From Bacteroidota bacterium (GTDB taxonomy: Bacteria > Bacteroidota > Bacteroidia > Bacteroidales > Tenuifilaceae), in NCBI GenBank assembly GCA_029560875.1, contig JAKQKB010000184.1:27086-91085 (forward strand): a stretch of DNA of 64,000 nucleotides, written 5' to 3'. A program made the translations under genes and the position numbers. Below are positions 1-9,070 of the stretch, one piece after another. The notes under the pieces are model-generated. The model worked only from the letters and a program-made list of their open reading frames with translations, was not told the origin of the DNA and searched no databases. The stretch's first letter is position 1; each line of letters starts with the position of its first letter.

Positions 1-4
1 GCGG

Positions 5-253
5 ATGCAGAAAAATGTAGCCAATATAGAGTTGATAGTTAAGGATTTTACTAAGATATTTGCTACTCCCGATGTGTACTACTCCTTCGTCAAAAAAGGG
101 GGAAAAGTTAGAGTGGCAACCAAAACAAAACTTGCGGCGGTTTGCATTAACCCAATATCGCCACAGGGTTACAGGTTGAGTTCCGATGAGCTCAAGGCGG
201 CTATGCAGGATGCCCTGCAAATGCCAGTGTATGATGTTAAAAAGTTAAAGTGA
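5..253 (+). CDS. kamB: Lysine 5,6-aminomutase reactivase small subunit, probably KamB (start may lie outside window)
   Basis: The 82-residue reading frame stays open to the left edge of the window, so the ATG at position 5 may be internal and the protein may be longer. No catalytic motif is visible. The call rests mainly on context. In lysine-fermenting bacteria a small protein gene and a MutS-like ATPase gene precede kamD-kamE, and the pair is thought to reactivate the B12 enzyme by exchanging damaged cobalamin. Its stop codon overlaps the next start (TGATG), which indicates translational coupling with kamC. The name is inferred from position rather than from a recognised domain. Confidence 0.6.
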   Translation: MQKNVANIELIVKDFTKIFATPDVYYSFVKKGGKVRVATKTKLAAVCINPISPQGYRLSSDELKAAMQDALQMPVYDVKKLK

Positions 254-1692
254 TGCAGCTGAAAAGTGCGCTAACCGGAATTTCAGGACTACGCTATATG
301 GTGGATAAACTCGATATTAAATCGGGTTTAGGGCATCGCGTATTGCTGGCATCGACATTTTTGGTTAGCCAAAAGGATGTGCTTTACCAGCTGCAACAGG
401 TTGCACAAGCGGTTGATGCTTTCAACAGAAGTGAGCACAAGGAAACTTTCGATAAGGTTGCCATAAAGCTATCGCAGGTTCGCGATATTGCCGGGACAAT
501 CAAGAACATACAAAAGCATTTAACTCTGAACGATATTGAACTTTTCGAGGTAAAAAGTTTTACCCTTTTAGCCAACGAGATTAGAGAGTTAACCCCATCG
601 GTAGAGTTCCTTCACAGCAAACTACCCAACCTCGATAAGGTTATTGCAATTCTCGACCCAGAGAATACTCGAATTCCTTCGTTCTACATCAATAGTGCTT
701 TTGCACCAGAACTTACTGAGCTGCGCAAAAAGTTGGCTAGCGTTGAATTCTCCATTGAAGATTTGGAGAAAACGAATACCGATAGCAATAAACAATATCA
801 GCAATCAGAAGAAATCAGAGCCAAAATAACGGAGATAGAGGATGGTGTTAGGCAAAACCTATCGGAACAGCTGCATGGTTTTGCATCGGAGCTGAACGAG
901 GCTTTGGTTGCAGTTGCCAATATCGATATACTTATTGCAAAGGCAAAGCAGGCTATCTACGAGAGGTTGATTATGCCTGAGATTGTTGCCGATACAACAT
1001 CGTACAGCGGACTATTCTACCCTCAACTTAAGGAGTTGCTTGAGCTGGAGAAAAGAAGGTATCAACCCATTGATGTTGAAATTCACAAAGGAACCTGTTT
1101 AATTACAGGCGCCAATATGGCCGGAAAAACGGTTCTGCTCAAAACACTTGCGCTGAGTCAGGCTCTGTGCCAGTACGGTTTTTTTGTTCCTGCTGCAAGC
1201 GCAAAAATTGCCTTGGTGGAGCAGATTCTTTTCAGCATTGCCGATGAGCAATCAGAACTATCGGGGTTATCGTCCTATGCGGCCGAGATGCTGAAGGTGA
1301 ACCAAATTGTGCAGATGGCCAAAAAACAGCATCCACTTTTGGTGCTGATTGATGAGTTGGCTCGCACCACCAACCCAACCGAGGGACGAGCCATTGTTAG
1401 CGCTGTGGCAAACCTACTGAACGATTGCAACGTAAAAGCGGTTATCACAACGCACTATAGCGGTTTAAGCACCCAATGCCGTAAGCTAAGGGTTAAGGGT
1501 TTTATTGAGGATAGCAAGGATGCAACCATCACCGTTAAGAACATTGGCGATTATATCGATTACTCGCTAATTGACGACGATGGAACCAACGTTCCGCACG
1601 AAGCGTTGCGAATTGCACAGATACTTGGCGTTGATGCTGATGTAATATCCGAGGCATCGAGGTTGATGGAAACGAATAGTAATAAACATTGA
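253..1692 (+). CDS. kamC: MutS-like ATPase, lysine 5,6-aminomutase reactivase KamC
   Basis: This 479-residue protein resembles the C-terminal ATPase half of MutS without the mismatch-recognition domains. The Walker A motif GANMAGKT lies at residues 286-293, a MutS-type DEQSELSGLSSYAAEM segment follows, and Walker B is LLVLIDE near residue 367, then an ITTHY switch histidine. The N-terminal half is helical, as in a MutS clamp. Next to kamD and kamE this is the ATPase of the aminomutase reactivase, not a DNA repair protein. The ATG at 253 is preferred over the GTG at 250 because it overlaps the kamB stop. The role follows from the family and gene order; it is not shown directly. Confidence 0.82.
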   Translation: MQLKSALTGISGLRYMVDKLDIKSGLGHRVLLASTFLVSQKDVLYQLQQVAQAVDAFNRSEHKETFDKVAIKLSQVRDIAGTIKNIQKHLTLNDIELFEVKSFTLLANEIRELTPSVEFLHSKLPNLDKVIAILDPENTRIPSFYINSAFAPELTELRKKLASVEFSIEDLEKTNTDSNKQYQQSEEIRAKITEIEDGVRQNLSEQLHGFASELNEALVAVANIDILIAKAKQAIYERLIMPEIVADTTSYSGLFYPQLKELLELEKRRYQPIDVEIHKGTCLITGANMAGKTVLLKTLALSQALCQYGFFVPAASAKIALVEQILFSIADEQSELSGLSSYAAEMLKVNQIVQMAKKQHPLLVLIDELARTTNPTEGRAIVSAVANLLNDCNVKAVITTHYSGLSTQCRKLRVKGFIEDSKDATITVKNIGDYIDYSLIDDDGTNVPHEALRIAQILGVDADVISEASRLMETNSNKH

Positions 1693-1703
1693 TATTACGA
1701 AAC

Positions 1704-1732
1704 CCCCTCAAGGGTTTGAAACCCTTGAGGGG
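1704..1732. repeat. 29-bp palindrome between kamC and kamD
   Basis: Two perfect 14-base arms are centred on position 1718, so the RNA would fold into a strong hairpin with a small TTTGAAA-type loop. No long U-run follows. It lies 12 bases after the kamC stop and 54 bases before the kamD start, inside what should be one operon. It may reduce kamDE transcription, stabilise an upstream mRNA end, or be a repeat insertion. Its core (GGGTTTGAAACCC) resembles the hairpins at 4178, 5538 and 9071. Confidence 0.75.
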
Positions 1733-1785
1733 ATTTAAATAACAATCGATAACAAACATAAAAACTATAAACTTCGAATACAGTT

Positions 1786-3342
1786 ATGCAGAAGAGCAAG
1801 TTAGGTCTCGATTTTGAGAAAGTTGGCTATGCTAAAAACATCGCGAAGAAAATTGCTGGCGATGTTCAAAGCTTTGTGGAGAATTACACAACTGTGGCCG
1901 TGGAGCGTACACTCTGCCGTTTGTTGGGAATTGATGGAATTGATGGCAATGCAGTTCCTCTCCCCAATGTGCTTGTTGACTCCCTAAAGGAGAAAGGGGT
2001 ACTTGGACAAGGCGTTATTTTCTACATCGGAAACGCCATTGTTGAAACAGGTTTAAATCCACAGCAAATTGCCGAGCAGGTTGCTGAAGGTAAGCTGGAT
2101 TTAACCACTCTAACAATTCATCCAAAGGAGAAGATTGATGCGGCTATTATGCCAATCGTAAACGCAAGCCTCAATAGGATTAAATCGCGTAGGGCTCGCC
2201 GCGAGAACTATTTGAAAACAATTGGCGAGGGCTCAAAACCTTACCTTTACGTGATTGTTGCTACCGGTAACATTTACGAGGATGTTGTGCAGGCACAAGC
2301 CGCTGCACGCCAAGGCGCCGATATCATTGCGGTTATCCGTACCACAGGTCAAAGTCTGCTCGACTATGTTCCTTACGGTGCTACAACCGAGGGTTTCGGT
2401 GGAACTTACGCAACACAGGAGAACTTCCGCATTATGCGTAAAGCATTGGACGAGGTTGGCGAGGAAATTGGTCGCTACATTCGCCTTTGCAACTACTGCT
2501 CAGGCTTGTGTATGCCTGAGATTGCGGTTATGGGTGCGTTTGAGGGTCTTGATGTTATGCTAAACGATGCCCTTTACGGAATCCTTTTCCGCGATATCAA
2601 TATGCAACGCACAATGGTTGACCAGTACTTCTCACGTATCATCAACGGGTATGCTGGTGTAATCATCAATACAGGCGAGGATAACTACCTAACCACCGCC
2701 GATGCGTTCGACGAGGCACACACTGTACTGGCATCGGACCTTATCAACGAACAGCTAGCGTTTATTGCAGGAATTCCTGCCGAGCAAATGGGACTTGGTC
2801 ACGCATTCGAAATGGACCCAGAACTGGAGAACGGTTTCCTTTACGAGTTGGCTCAGGCACAAATGACCCGCGAAATCTTCCCCGATGCACCGCTTAAGTA
2901 TATGCCTCCTACAAAGTTTATGACTGGTAACGTTTTCCGTGGTCATATTCAGGATGCTCTTTTCAACCAAATTGCCATTTGGACTGGCCAAGGGCTTCAG
3001 CTTTTGGGTATGATGACCGAGGCAATTCACACACCATTTATGTCGGACCGCTACCTTGCCATTGAGAACGCTAAGTATATATTCAAGAATATGAAGAGCA
3101 TTGGCGATGAGGTGGAGTACAAGGAGAATGGAATTATCCGCAACCGCGCCAAGGAAGTACTGAACAATGCTGTTGAGCTACTTGAGGTACTTCAGAACGA
3201 TGGACTTTTCAACGCGCTGGAGCAAGGCAAGTTTGCAGCAGTTAAGCGTCCAAAAACTGGAGGTAAAGGTCTTGCAGGTGTAGTTGAGCGTGGCGTAAAC
3301 TACAGCAATCCATTTGTTGATTTGATGAAACAACGTAAGTAA
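1786..3342 (+). CDS. kamD: Lysine 5,6-aminomutase alpha subunit
   Basis: The 518-residue product has the usual length of the alpha subunit of D-lysine/beta-lysine 5,6-aminomutase. This adenosylcobalamin- and PLP-dependent enzyme moves the terminal amino group from C6 to C5 in the lysine fermentation pathway to acetate, butyrate and ammonia. The central glycine-rich stretch (GATTEGFGGTYATQENFRIM) and the NYCSGLCMPEIAVM segment are recognisable in the family. It is followed after 23 bases by the beta subunit kamE. The enzyme is cytoplasmic and would act after lysine 2,3-aminomutase (KamA), which lies outside this window. Confidence 0.95.
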   Translation: MQKSKLGLDFEKVGYAKNIAKKIAGDVQSFVENYTTVAVERTLCRLLGIDGIDGNAVPLPNVLVDSLKEKGVLGQGVIFYIGNAIVETGLNPQQIAEQVAEGKLDLTTLTIHPKEKIDAAIMPIVNASLNRIKSRRARRENYLKTIGEGSKPYLYVIVATGNIYEDVVQAQAAARQGADIIAVIRTTGQSLLDYVPYGATTEGFGGTYATQENFRIMRKALDEVGEEIGRYIRLCNYCSGLCMPEIAVMGAFEGLDVMLNDALYGILFRDINMQRTMVDQYFSRIINGYAGVIINTGEDNYLTTADAFDEAHTVLASDLINEQLAFIAGIPAEQMGLGHAFEMDPELENGFLYELAQAQMTREIFPDAPLKYMPPTKFMTGNVFRGHIQDALFNQIAIWTGQGLQLLGMMTEAIHTPFMSDRYLAIENAKYIFKNMKSIGDEVEYKENGIIRNRAKEVLNNAVELLEVLQNDGLFNALEQGKFAAVKRPKTGGKGLAGVVERGVNYSNPFVDLMKQRK

Positions 3343-3365
3343 AACGCATTAAAGAGATACACAAT

Positions 3366-4154
3366 ATGAGCGGAGGATTATACTCAATGGAGGCGCGCGA
3401 TTTCGATACAACGCTCGACCTCAAAAAAATAAAGCCTTACGGCGATACAATGAACGATGGTAAAACCCAAGTAAGTTTTACTCTACCTATACCTTGCGGA
3501 AACGAGGCCATTGAAGCGGCAAAACAGCTAATGAAGAAGATGGGATTTGAGAATCCACAGGTTGTATTCTACAAGGAGCTGACTGCCGGTTTTACATTTT
3601 TCAACTGCTACGGTAGCTGCGTTCACACTGTCGATTTCACCACCATTCACGTTCCCAAGGTTGAGGCTACAACCTGGGATATGCACCAAACCGACGAGTA
3701 CGTTAAGGAGAATATTGGTCGTAAGTTGGTTGTGGTTGGCGCAAGTACCGGAACCGATGCCCACACAGTAGGTATCGATGCCATTATGAATATGAAGGGC
3801 TACGCAGGCCATTATGGCTTGGAGCGTTACGAGGGATTTGAGGCCTACAACCTTGGTAGCCAAGTTCCCAACGACGAGTTTATTGCCAAGGCAATTGAGC
3901 TAAAAGCCGATGCCCTTTTGGTTTCGCAAACTGTTACCCAGAAGGATGTACACATTCAGAACCTAGTTGAGTTGGTTGAGATGCTAGAGGCCGAAGGACT
4001 ACGTAGCAAGGTTATCCTTTGCTGTGGTGGCCCACGTATTAACCACGAGTTGGCCAAGGAGCTAGGCTACGATGCCGGTTTTGGAATGAACTCCTACGCC
4101 GACGATGTAGCATCGTTTATTGCGCAGGAATTTGTACGAAGGAATAAGAAGTAG
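3366..4154 (+). CDS. kamE: Lysine 5,6-aminomutase beta subunit
   Basis: The 262-residue beta subunit carries both cofactor sites. The DAHTVG sequence at residues 131-136 is the B12-binding DxHxxG motif, with His133 as the lower axial cobalt ligand. Lys144 sits where the PLP Schiff-base lysine of the characterised clostridial enzyme lies. The C-terminal half is a Rossmann-like cobalamin domain. An alternative start is Met8, but Met1 follows kamD closely and fits. With KamD it forms the active aminomutase. No downstream pathway genes (kdd, kce, kal) follow, so they must be upstream or elsewhere. Confidence 0.96.
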   Translation: MSGGLYSMEARDFDTTLDLKKIKPYGDTMNDGKTQVSFTLPIPCGNEAIEAAKQLMKKMGFENPQVVFYKELTAGFTFFNCYGSCVHTVDFTTIHVPKVEATTWDMHQTDEYVKENIGRKLVVVGASTGTDAHTVGIDAIMNMKGYAGHYGLERYEGFEAYNLGSQVPNDEFIAKAIELKADALLVSQTVTQKDVHIQNLVELVEMLEAEGLRSKVILCCGGPRINHELAKELGYDAGFGMNSYADDVASFIAQEFVRRNKK

Positions 4155-4376
4155 TTTTCTATAAAGTAGTATACTGTAACCCTGATGGAGTTTGAAACTC
4201 TGTCAGGGTTTGTTGTTAAAGAGGAATGATAGTTTTCTTAAATTTGAATATATTTACGAAAGGGTAAAACGAATTAATTTGTAATTGCGCGGTCAGAAGA
4301 CCGCTACTTAAATTCGACGAAGTCGCAGACTTCGTCGAGTTAGGGAGTTTAACAATATTTTTAAAGTGATCAGTTT
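4155..4376. repeat. Intergenic region with three palindromes
   Basis: No gene is seen. It holds a 33-base hairpin at 4178-4210 that could terminate the kam operon (arms pair with two G-U wobbles around TTTGAAA), a 6-bp inverted repeat at 4289-4304, and a perfect 11-bp inverted repeat with a GCA loop at 4314-4338. Short palindromes of this kind recur at 5438-5730 on the other side of the next gene and look like dispersed REP-type repeats. Confidence 0.6.
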
Positions 4377-5414
4377 ATGATGAAGCTTAAAGAAATTGAG
4401 AAAGTTACTTATAATCTTATAAAGACAAATTCAACTTTTAGTTTAATAGGTTTAGACAATGAAATTAAGTTATTAGACAATGACTATCAGATTAAAAAGT
4501 TGACAATAAGAATAATGGAAAATCAATTGAAAAAAATTGAAGAAAATCAATTATTCTTTCAAGTAGAAAACATAATATATAAATTAATTTTTTCAGATTT
4601 ATCTGTAAGTGTTTTTTATACCACAACTGCTAATAAAGATATTTGGATATTCAATGAAAACTATATTTTTGAAGCAGAAAGAACAGAAAATAGACGTGAA
4701 TATAAATTCGATTTTTTATCAATAAAAGAAAATAAGGTACTGTGGTCAGATGTTTCAATGATACGCTTTTATTCTAAATCTAACGAATTACTATTATTTA
4801 CTGATTTTTTAGGGAATGTTTTTAAGAAACGAAACATATATAATGGCCTTGAAATCTGGTCTCTAGATTTTTCACAGAATAGAGTTAATGGTTCGGTTCT
4901 TTTAATAAATGATAAAATAGTTTTCTCAACCACCAATCAAGATTTAATCGGAGTTGAAATAGAAACAGGCAAAGAGTTATGGCGATTATCAAATTGTAAT
5001 TTGCATCATCAACAGCAACCCAACACAAACTATTTAGTAGGCTTATCGGCAAACTCTTTTGGAGATAATTTTTATCAAGTAATAGACCCGATATGTGGAA
5101 AGAAGATAATAGATAAGAAGTTTGAAAACTTCTTTTACGAAACAACACCAAACAAGGCTTGTATTACAGAAACCCATTATTATTTTATCAGTAATGTTTT
5201 TGGAGATGGCACAGGAACAAAGAGCGAAAGAATTACACATTTGGGCTGTATCAATTTACAGACTCACGATATAGAATGGATAGAAAAGGTTGGTAATACT
5301 TCTGAAAGGCAAAGCGAATACCAAAAACCAGAAATCAATAACAATAAAATTTATTTACTTGACGGAGAGCAAACATTACACATTTACGAAATCCCAGTTC
5401 AGTCGAGGCTGTAA
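4377..5414 (+). CDS. PQQ-like beta-propeller repeat protein
   Basis: The 345-residue protein has no signal peptide or membrane segment. It contains repeating short blades with the PQQ-propeller signature, such as GLEIWSLDFSQNRVNG followed by GVEIETGKELWRLS, and a late block (CINLQTHDIEWIEKVG). Such propellers bind proteins or ligands; no catalytic residues can be assigned. The gene is visibly more AT-rich, with many AAA and ATA codons, than the kam genes before it or the GH92 gene after it. It is flanked on both sides by palindromic repeats. This points to an accessory, possibly transferred gene. Its function is unknown. Confidence 0.7.
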   Translation: MMKLKEIEKVTYNLIKTNSTFSLIGLDNEIKLLDNDYQIKKLTIRIMENQLKKIEENQLFFQVENIIYKLIFSDLSVSVFYTTTANKDIWIFNENYIFEAERTENRREYKFDFLSIKENKVLWSDVSMIRFYSKSNELLLFTDFLGNVFKKRNIYNGLEIWSLDFSQNRVNGSVLLINDKIVFSTTNQDLIGVEIETGKELWRLSNCNLHHQQQPNTNYLVGLSANSFGDNFYQVIDPICGKKIIDKKFENFFYETTPNKACITETHYYFISNVFGDGTGTKSERITHLGCINLQTHDIEWIEKVGNTSERQSEYQKPEINNNKIYLLDGEQTLHIYEIPVQSRL

Positions 5415-5624
5415 AAAGAAGTAAACGAATCGTGTTCGGCGGCGGTTATACCACCGTCGTTCTATTTTACAGGCTTAGCCTGTGTTAATATTATTAATTG
5501 GGCTGTAGCCCAAGCCTAATAGGATAAAAATGTAAAAAACCCTGACAGAGTTCGAAACTCAATCAGGGTTTTTAGTTGTGTGGACTTTCCTGCGTTTACC
5601 AACAGGCCAACGCAAAGCTCATTA
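5415..5624. repeat. Cluster of short palindromes after the propeller gene
   Basis: Visible inverted repeats are GGCGGT/ACCGTC near 5439-5458, ACAGGCT-T-AGCCTGT at 5469-5483 and TTGGGCT-GT-AGCCCAA at 5498-5513. A longer hairpin at 5538-5571, with arms beginning AACCCTGA, is followed by a T-run and could terminate transcription from the left. Each has a minimal loop and they are spaced 10-30 bases apart, a layout typical of REP or RAYT-type repeats. No coding signal is visible here. Confidence 0.6.
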
Positions 5625-5702
5625 TTAGTTGATAAAAGTAAAAGCCTTTCCGCTTTCGCCAGCGCGGCCAGTTCTGCCAATGCGGTGAAAGTAACTGCCT
5701 CG
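5625..5702 (-). pseudogene. Remnant of a DEAD-box RNA helicase C-terminal domain
   Basis: Read leftward from 5702, this short frame encodes RGSY followed by FHRIGRTGRAGESGKAFTFI. HRIGRTGRAG is helicase motif VI of the DEAD-box family. The frame meets three consecutive stops (TAA TAA TGA) at 5619-5627 and a TAG directly upstream at 5703-5705, so only about 25 residues survive. The upstream break coincides with the palindrome at 5703-5730. A complete gene of this family is about 400 residues or more, so this is a decayed fragment that marks a former gene or an imported piece. Confidence 0.75.
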
Positions 5703-5960
5703 CTAGCGCGGATTTTCAATCCGTGCGCTATTAGTAGCAAAGAATAAACCCCACTGTTCAGCACGACTTATTCATACGCGTGCGCTCTTTTTAATACCTC
5801 ATCATTATTGATACCCAACACTGTTCTCCCCATAAGGTGAGTACTAACAAAATAACATTTACAGCAAGGTAACAGTATGTCTTAAACAATCTAAATGATT
5901 AAAATCATTATTATCAATTAGTTCTTTTATTTACCTTTCAACACTTTTAATTAAAACATT
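5703..5960. repeat. Palindrome and non-coding stretch before the DUF3267 gene
   Basis: TAGCGCGGATT-TTC-AATCCGTGCGCTA at 5703-5730 forms a bulged hairpin that interrupts the helicase remnant. A 21-codon frame on the minus strand at 5768-5833 (MGRTVLGINNDEVLKRAHAY plus E) looks protein-like but is too short to identify; it may be another gene remnant. The rest, 5834-5960, is AT-rich and probably holds the promoter of the next gene. Confidence 0.5.
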
Positions 5961-6542
5961 ATGGGCTCCGAAATAGAAAACAACGTAGAGGAGAACAAGG
6001 TGATAAAATCCGAAACCATGTCGGCATTGAATGCCAACATAATAGCATTTGTAATGCTTTTACCAATTGCAATTATTTGTATTGTTCCATTTATGCTAAT
6101 ATGGAGAGGACAGTTGCTTTTGGATGGGTTTTCGTTTCTTCGTTCTCATCAAATATTCCTGCTTTTAATTTTAGTATTGGGAATTGTTATTCACGAGGGT
6201 TTGCATGGATTAACTTGGGGAGTATTCGCTAAGGGTGGTTTGAAATCTATTCGCTTTGGAATTAAGTGGGCTTATTTAACTCCATATTGCCATTGCAATG
6301 AGCCATTAAGGCGAAATCACTACTTACTTGGAGGAATAATGCCAGGTTTGGTTCTGGGATTGTTTCCAGTGATAGTTGCCCTGATATTTGGGATAGGCTG
6401 GTTGCTATTGCTGGGTATATTTTTTATTGGCGCAGCCGGAGGCGATTTAATGGTTCTCTTTAAGTTGATTAAGGTTGATAAAAAGCATTTAATACAGGAT
6501 CATCCCAATGAAATTGGGTTCTTGGTTCTTCGAGATAGTTGA
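5961..6542 (+). CDS. DUF3267 family membrane zincin-like protein
   Basis: The 193-residue protein has about four hydrophobic segments. An HEGLH motif at residues 78-82, at the end of the second segment, matches the HExxH zinc-binding site of the DUF3267 putative membrane metallopeptidases. The conserved ending of that segment, IVIHEGLHGLTWGVF, and a later PxxxCHCNEPL turn support the family. It would sit in the cytoplasmic membrane; the substrate is unknown. It is a single gene with no evident operon partner, and GH92 starts 79 bases downstream on the same strand. Confidence 0.8.
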   Translation: MGSEIENNVEENKVIKSETMSALNANIIAFVMLLPIAIICIVPFMLIWRGQLLLDGFSFLRSHQIFLLLILVLGIVIHEGLHGLTWGVFAKGGLKSIRFGIKWAYLTPYCHCNEPLRRNHYLLGGIMPGLVLGLFPVIVALIFGIGWLLLLGIFFIGAAGGDLMVLFKLIKVDKKHLIQDHPNEIGFLVLRDS

Positions 6543-6621
6543 TGGTTGTGTGTTGTTCGTTGATCGTGAAAGAAAATAATACCTCCAGCCTAAAAGCCAT
6601 AAAGTCAAAACTCCAAACAAT

Positions 6622-8934
6622 ATGAAATACCTAAACCTAACCATCGTTTTCCTAGTTTTTAGTGTAGTTAGCCATTCGCAAACCACGAAGAATTACATCC
6701 AATGGGTAAACCCTTTTATTGGAACTGAACGTATGGGGCACACCTTTCCTGGAGCAACAGTTCCATTCGGGGCCGTTCAGCTTAGTCCCGACACCGACAC
6801 AATTCCCTATGCCGTTAACGGCAAGTACAACCCCGATGCTTACAAGTATTGCGCAGGTTATCAGTACACCGATAGCACAATTGTTGGTTTTAGCCATACC
6901 CATTTCAGCGGTACGGGTCATTCCGATTTAGGCGATATTCTAATAATGCCAACAGTAGGCAAGTTGCAGTTGAACCCCGGTACAGCATCCAATCCAAACT
7001 CTGGCTATCGCTCCGCGTTTTCGCATAAGCAGGAATTTGCTGAGCCAAACTACTATCAAGTTAACCTGCTTGATCACAATATAAATGCTGAACTTACCAC
7101 CTCTGCAAGGGTAGGAGTTCATCAGTACACATTCCCAAAATCCGATTCAGCGCATATCATCCTCGATTTAATTCACGGAATATACAATTACCCCGATAAG
7201 AATGTTTGGACATTTATCCGTGTAGAAAGCGATACGTTGATTACCGGGTATCGCCAAACCCACGGCTGGGCAAGAACCCGCACGGTTTACTTTGCCATTG
7301 CGTTTTCCAAGCCTTTCAAAACATACGGAATTGTAAATGGCGAAACTTTAGTTTACCGTGGATTCTGGAGAAAATTCAACCAAAACAGCAACTTCCCTGA
7401 GAATGCAGGCCGACAAATTCGTTGCTACTTCGATTTTTCCACAAATGAGGGCGAGAAGATAATTCTTAAGGTAGCCATATCGCCCGTTAGTACCAGTGGT
7501 GCTTTGTCCAATATGTTTGCCGAAACGCCAAGCTGGGATTTCGATGCAATCAAGCAACAAGGTCAGCAGCAGTGGAATAAAGAACTGGGTAAGATTGATG
7601 TGGAAACTCAAACCAACAATGATAAAATTAACTTCTATACATCGCTATATCACACCTATTTAGGGCCAACCATTTATATGGATACCGATAGAAAGTATCG
7701 TGGTTTGGATCAAAACATTCACACGGCTTCCGATTTCGAGAATTACACAACCTTCTCGCTTTGGGATACCTACCGTGCATTGCATCCGCTATTCAATATC
7801 ATTCAACCTAGTCGTAACGCTAGTATGATTAAATCGATGCTGGCGCATTACAAGCAAAGCGTTCACTCTATGTTGCCAGTTTGGTCGCACTATGCAAACG
7901 AGAACTGGTGTATGATTGGCTACCATTCCGTATCGGTTATTGCCGATGCGGCAATAAAGGGTAACGATAACTTCGATTTAAACTATGCGCTTGACGCATC
8001 GGTTCGTAGTGCAAAGAATGGCTGGTACGATGGACTAGCCGATTATATGAAATTAGGTTATGTTCCCGAGGATAAATCGGGTAGTTCAGTTTCCAAAACA
8101 CTGGAATACGCTTTCGATGACTGGTGCATTGCGCAGTTAGCCAAAAAGTTAAATAGAATGGATATTTACGATGAGTTCAGCAAGCGCTCATCGAATTATA
8201 TAAACGTTTTCGATAAATCCATAGGATTTACTCGTCCACGCCTTTCCGATGGAACCTTTAAGTCAGACTTTGATGTGCTAAGCACTCACGGGCAGGGTTT
8301 TATTGAGGGAAACTCGTGGAACTACAGTTTGTATGTTCCGCACAATCCTGAAGCGCTAGTTAACCTGTATGGCGGTAAAAAGAAATTTGGGCTTTATCTC
8401 GATTCCCTTTTTACAATGCACCTACCCGATAAGTACTTTGAGGGCACCGAGGATATAACCCGCGATGGTTTAATTGGTAACTACGTTCACGGCAACGAGC
8501 CGTCGCACCACGTTGCGTATCTTTATAACTGGACCGACAAGCCTTGGAAAACCCAGCAAACCGTTCGGATGATTTGCGAGCAGATGTACAAACCCAAACC
8601 CGATGGCCTTGGTGGTAACGACGATTGCGGACAAATGAGCGCCTGGTACATTTTCAGCACATTGGGATTTTACCCTGTTGCACCAGCATCGGATTTTTAC
8701 TCAACAGGTAGTCCTTTGGTAAAAACAGCAACACTGAAATTCGAGAATGGTAAAACATTGAGGATTTTGGCTAAAAATCAATCCCCAAAAAATGTTTACG
8801 TTAAACGAATTCTACTTAATGGAAAGCCTGTTTTAAACAATCATCTAAAGCATTCCGATTTAATGGAGGGAGGGGAGTTGGTGTTTGAGATGACTGAAAA
8901 AAAGATGTTTCGACAAGTAAAGAATAATAAGTAA
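6622..8934 (+). CDS. GH92 family alpha-1,2-mannosidase
   Basis: This 770-residue secreted protein starts with a signal peptide (MKYLNLTIVFLVFSVVSHSQ). The GH92 hallmarks are clear: VNPFIGTERMGHTFPGATVP at the mature N-terminus, the active-site segment GNEPSHHVAYLYN near residue 630, and GGNDDCGQMSAWYIFSTLGF near 672. GH92 enzymes are calcium-dependent exo-mannosidases that trim alpha-mannosides from N-glycans or yeast mannan. The length is normal for the family. No SusC/SusD pair or other glycosidase adjoins it, so it is not part of a visible polysaccharide utilisation locus. It ends before a strong terminator at 9018-9043. Confidence 0.95.
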   Translation: MKYLNLTIVFLVFSVVSHSQTTKNYIQWVNPFIGTERMGHTFPGATVPFGAVQLSPDTDTIPYAVNGKYNPDAYKYCAGYQYTDSTIVGFSHTHFSGTGHSDLGDILIMPTVGKLQLNPGTASNPNSGYRSAFSHKQEFAEPNYYQVNLLDHNINAELTTSARVGVHQYTFPKSDSAHIILDLIHGIYNYPDKNVWTFIRVESDTLITGYRQTHGWARTRTVYFAIAFSKPFKTYGIVNGETLVYRGFWRKFNQNSNFPENAGRQIRCYFDFSTNEGEKIILKVAISPVSTSGALSNMFAETPSWDFDAIKQQGQQQWNKELGKIDVETQTNNDKINFYTSLYHTYLGPTIYMDTDRKYRGLDQNIHTASDFENYTTFSLWDTYRALHPLFNIIQPSRNASMIKSMLAHYKQSVHSMLPVWSHYANENWCMIGYHSVSVIADAAIKGNDNFDLNYALDASVRSAKNGWYDGLADYMKLGYVPEDKSGSSVSKTLEYAFDDWCIAQLAKKLNRMDIYDEFSKRSSNYINVFDKSIGFTRPRLSDGTFKSDFDVLSTHGQGFIEGNSWNYSLYVPHNPEALVNLYGGKKKFGLYLDSLFTMHLPDKYFEGTEDITRDGLIGNYVHGNEPSHHVAYLYNWTDKPWKTQQTVRMICEQMYKPKPDGLGGNDDCGQMSAWYIFSTLGFYPVAPASDFYSTGSPLVKTATLKFENGKTLRILAKNQSPKNVYVKRILLNGKPVLNNHLKHSDLMEGGELVFEMTEKKMFRQVKNNK

Positions 8935-9017
8935 GATTGTTCTTTATTATCCCAAACTATAGTGAGGGAACTCTGTTTTGGATTCCAAAAATTTAGATGT
9001 CTCAAAGTCGAAAACAA

Positions 9018-9043
9018 AAAGCCATTCAATTCAGAATGGCTTT
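9018..9043. terminator. Bidirectional terminator after GH92
   Basis: AAAGCCATTC and GAATGGCTTT pair perfectly around a six-base loop, with A-rich sequence before and T-rich sequence after. It lies between two convergent genes. Confidence 0.8.
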
Positions 9044-9070
9044 CGATTTATACAACGTCTATTCTTTACA

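Noticed and set aside
250..252. GTG start for kamC
   Set aside because: The ATG three bases later overlaps the kamB stop and gives the usual N-terminus.
5516..5764. 82-codon minus-strand frame with many Leu and Ala residues
   Set aside because: It spans palindromes, and the adjacent frame carries the helicase motif VI, so this frame is an out-of-frame reading of the remnant.
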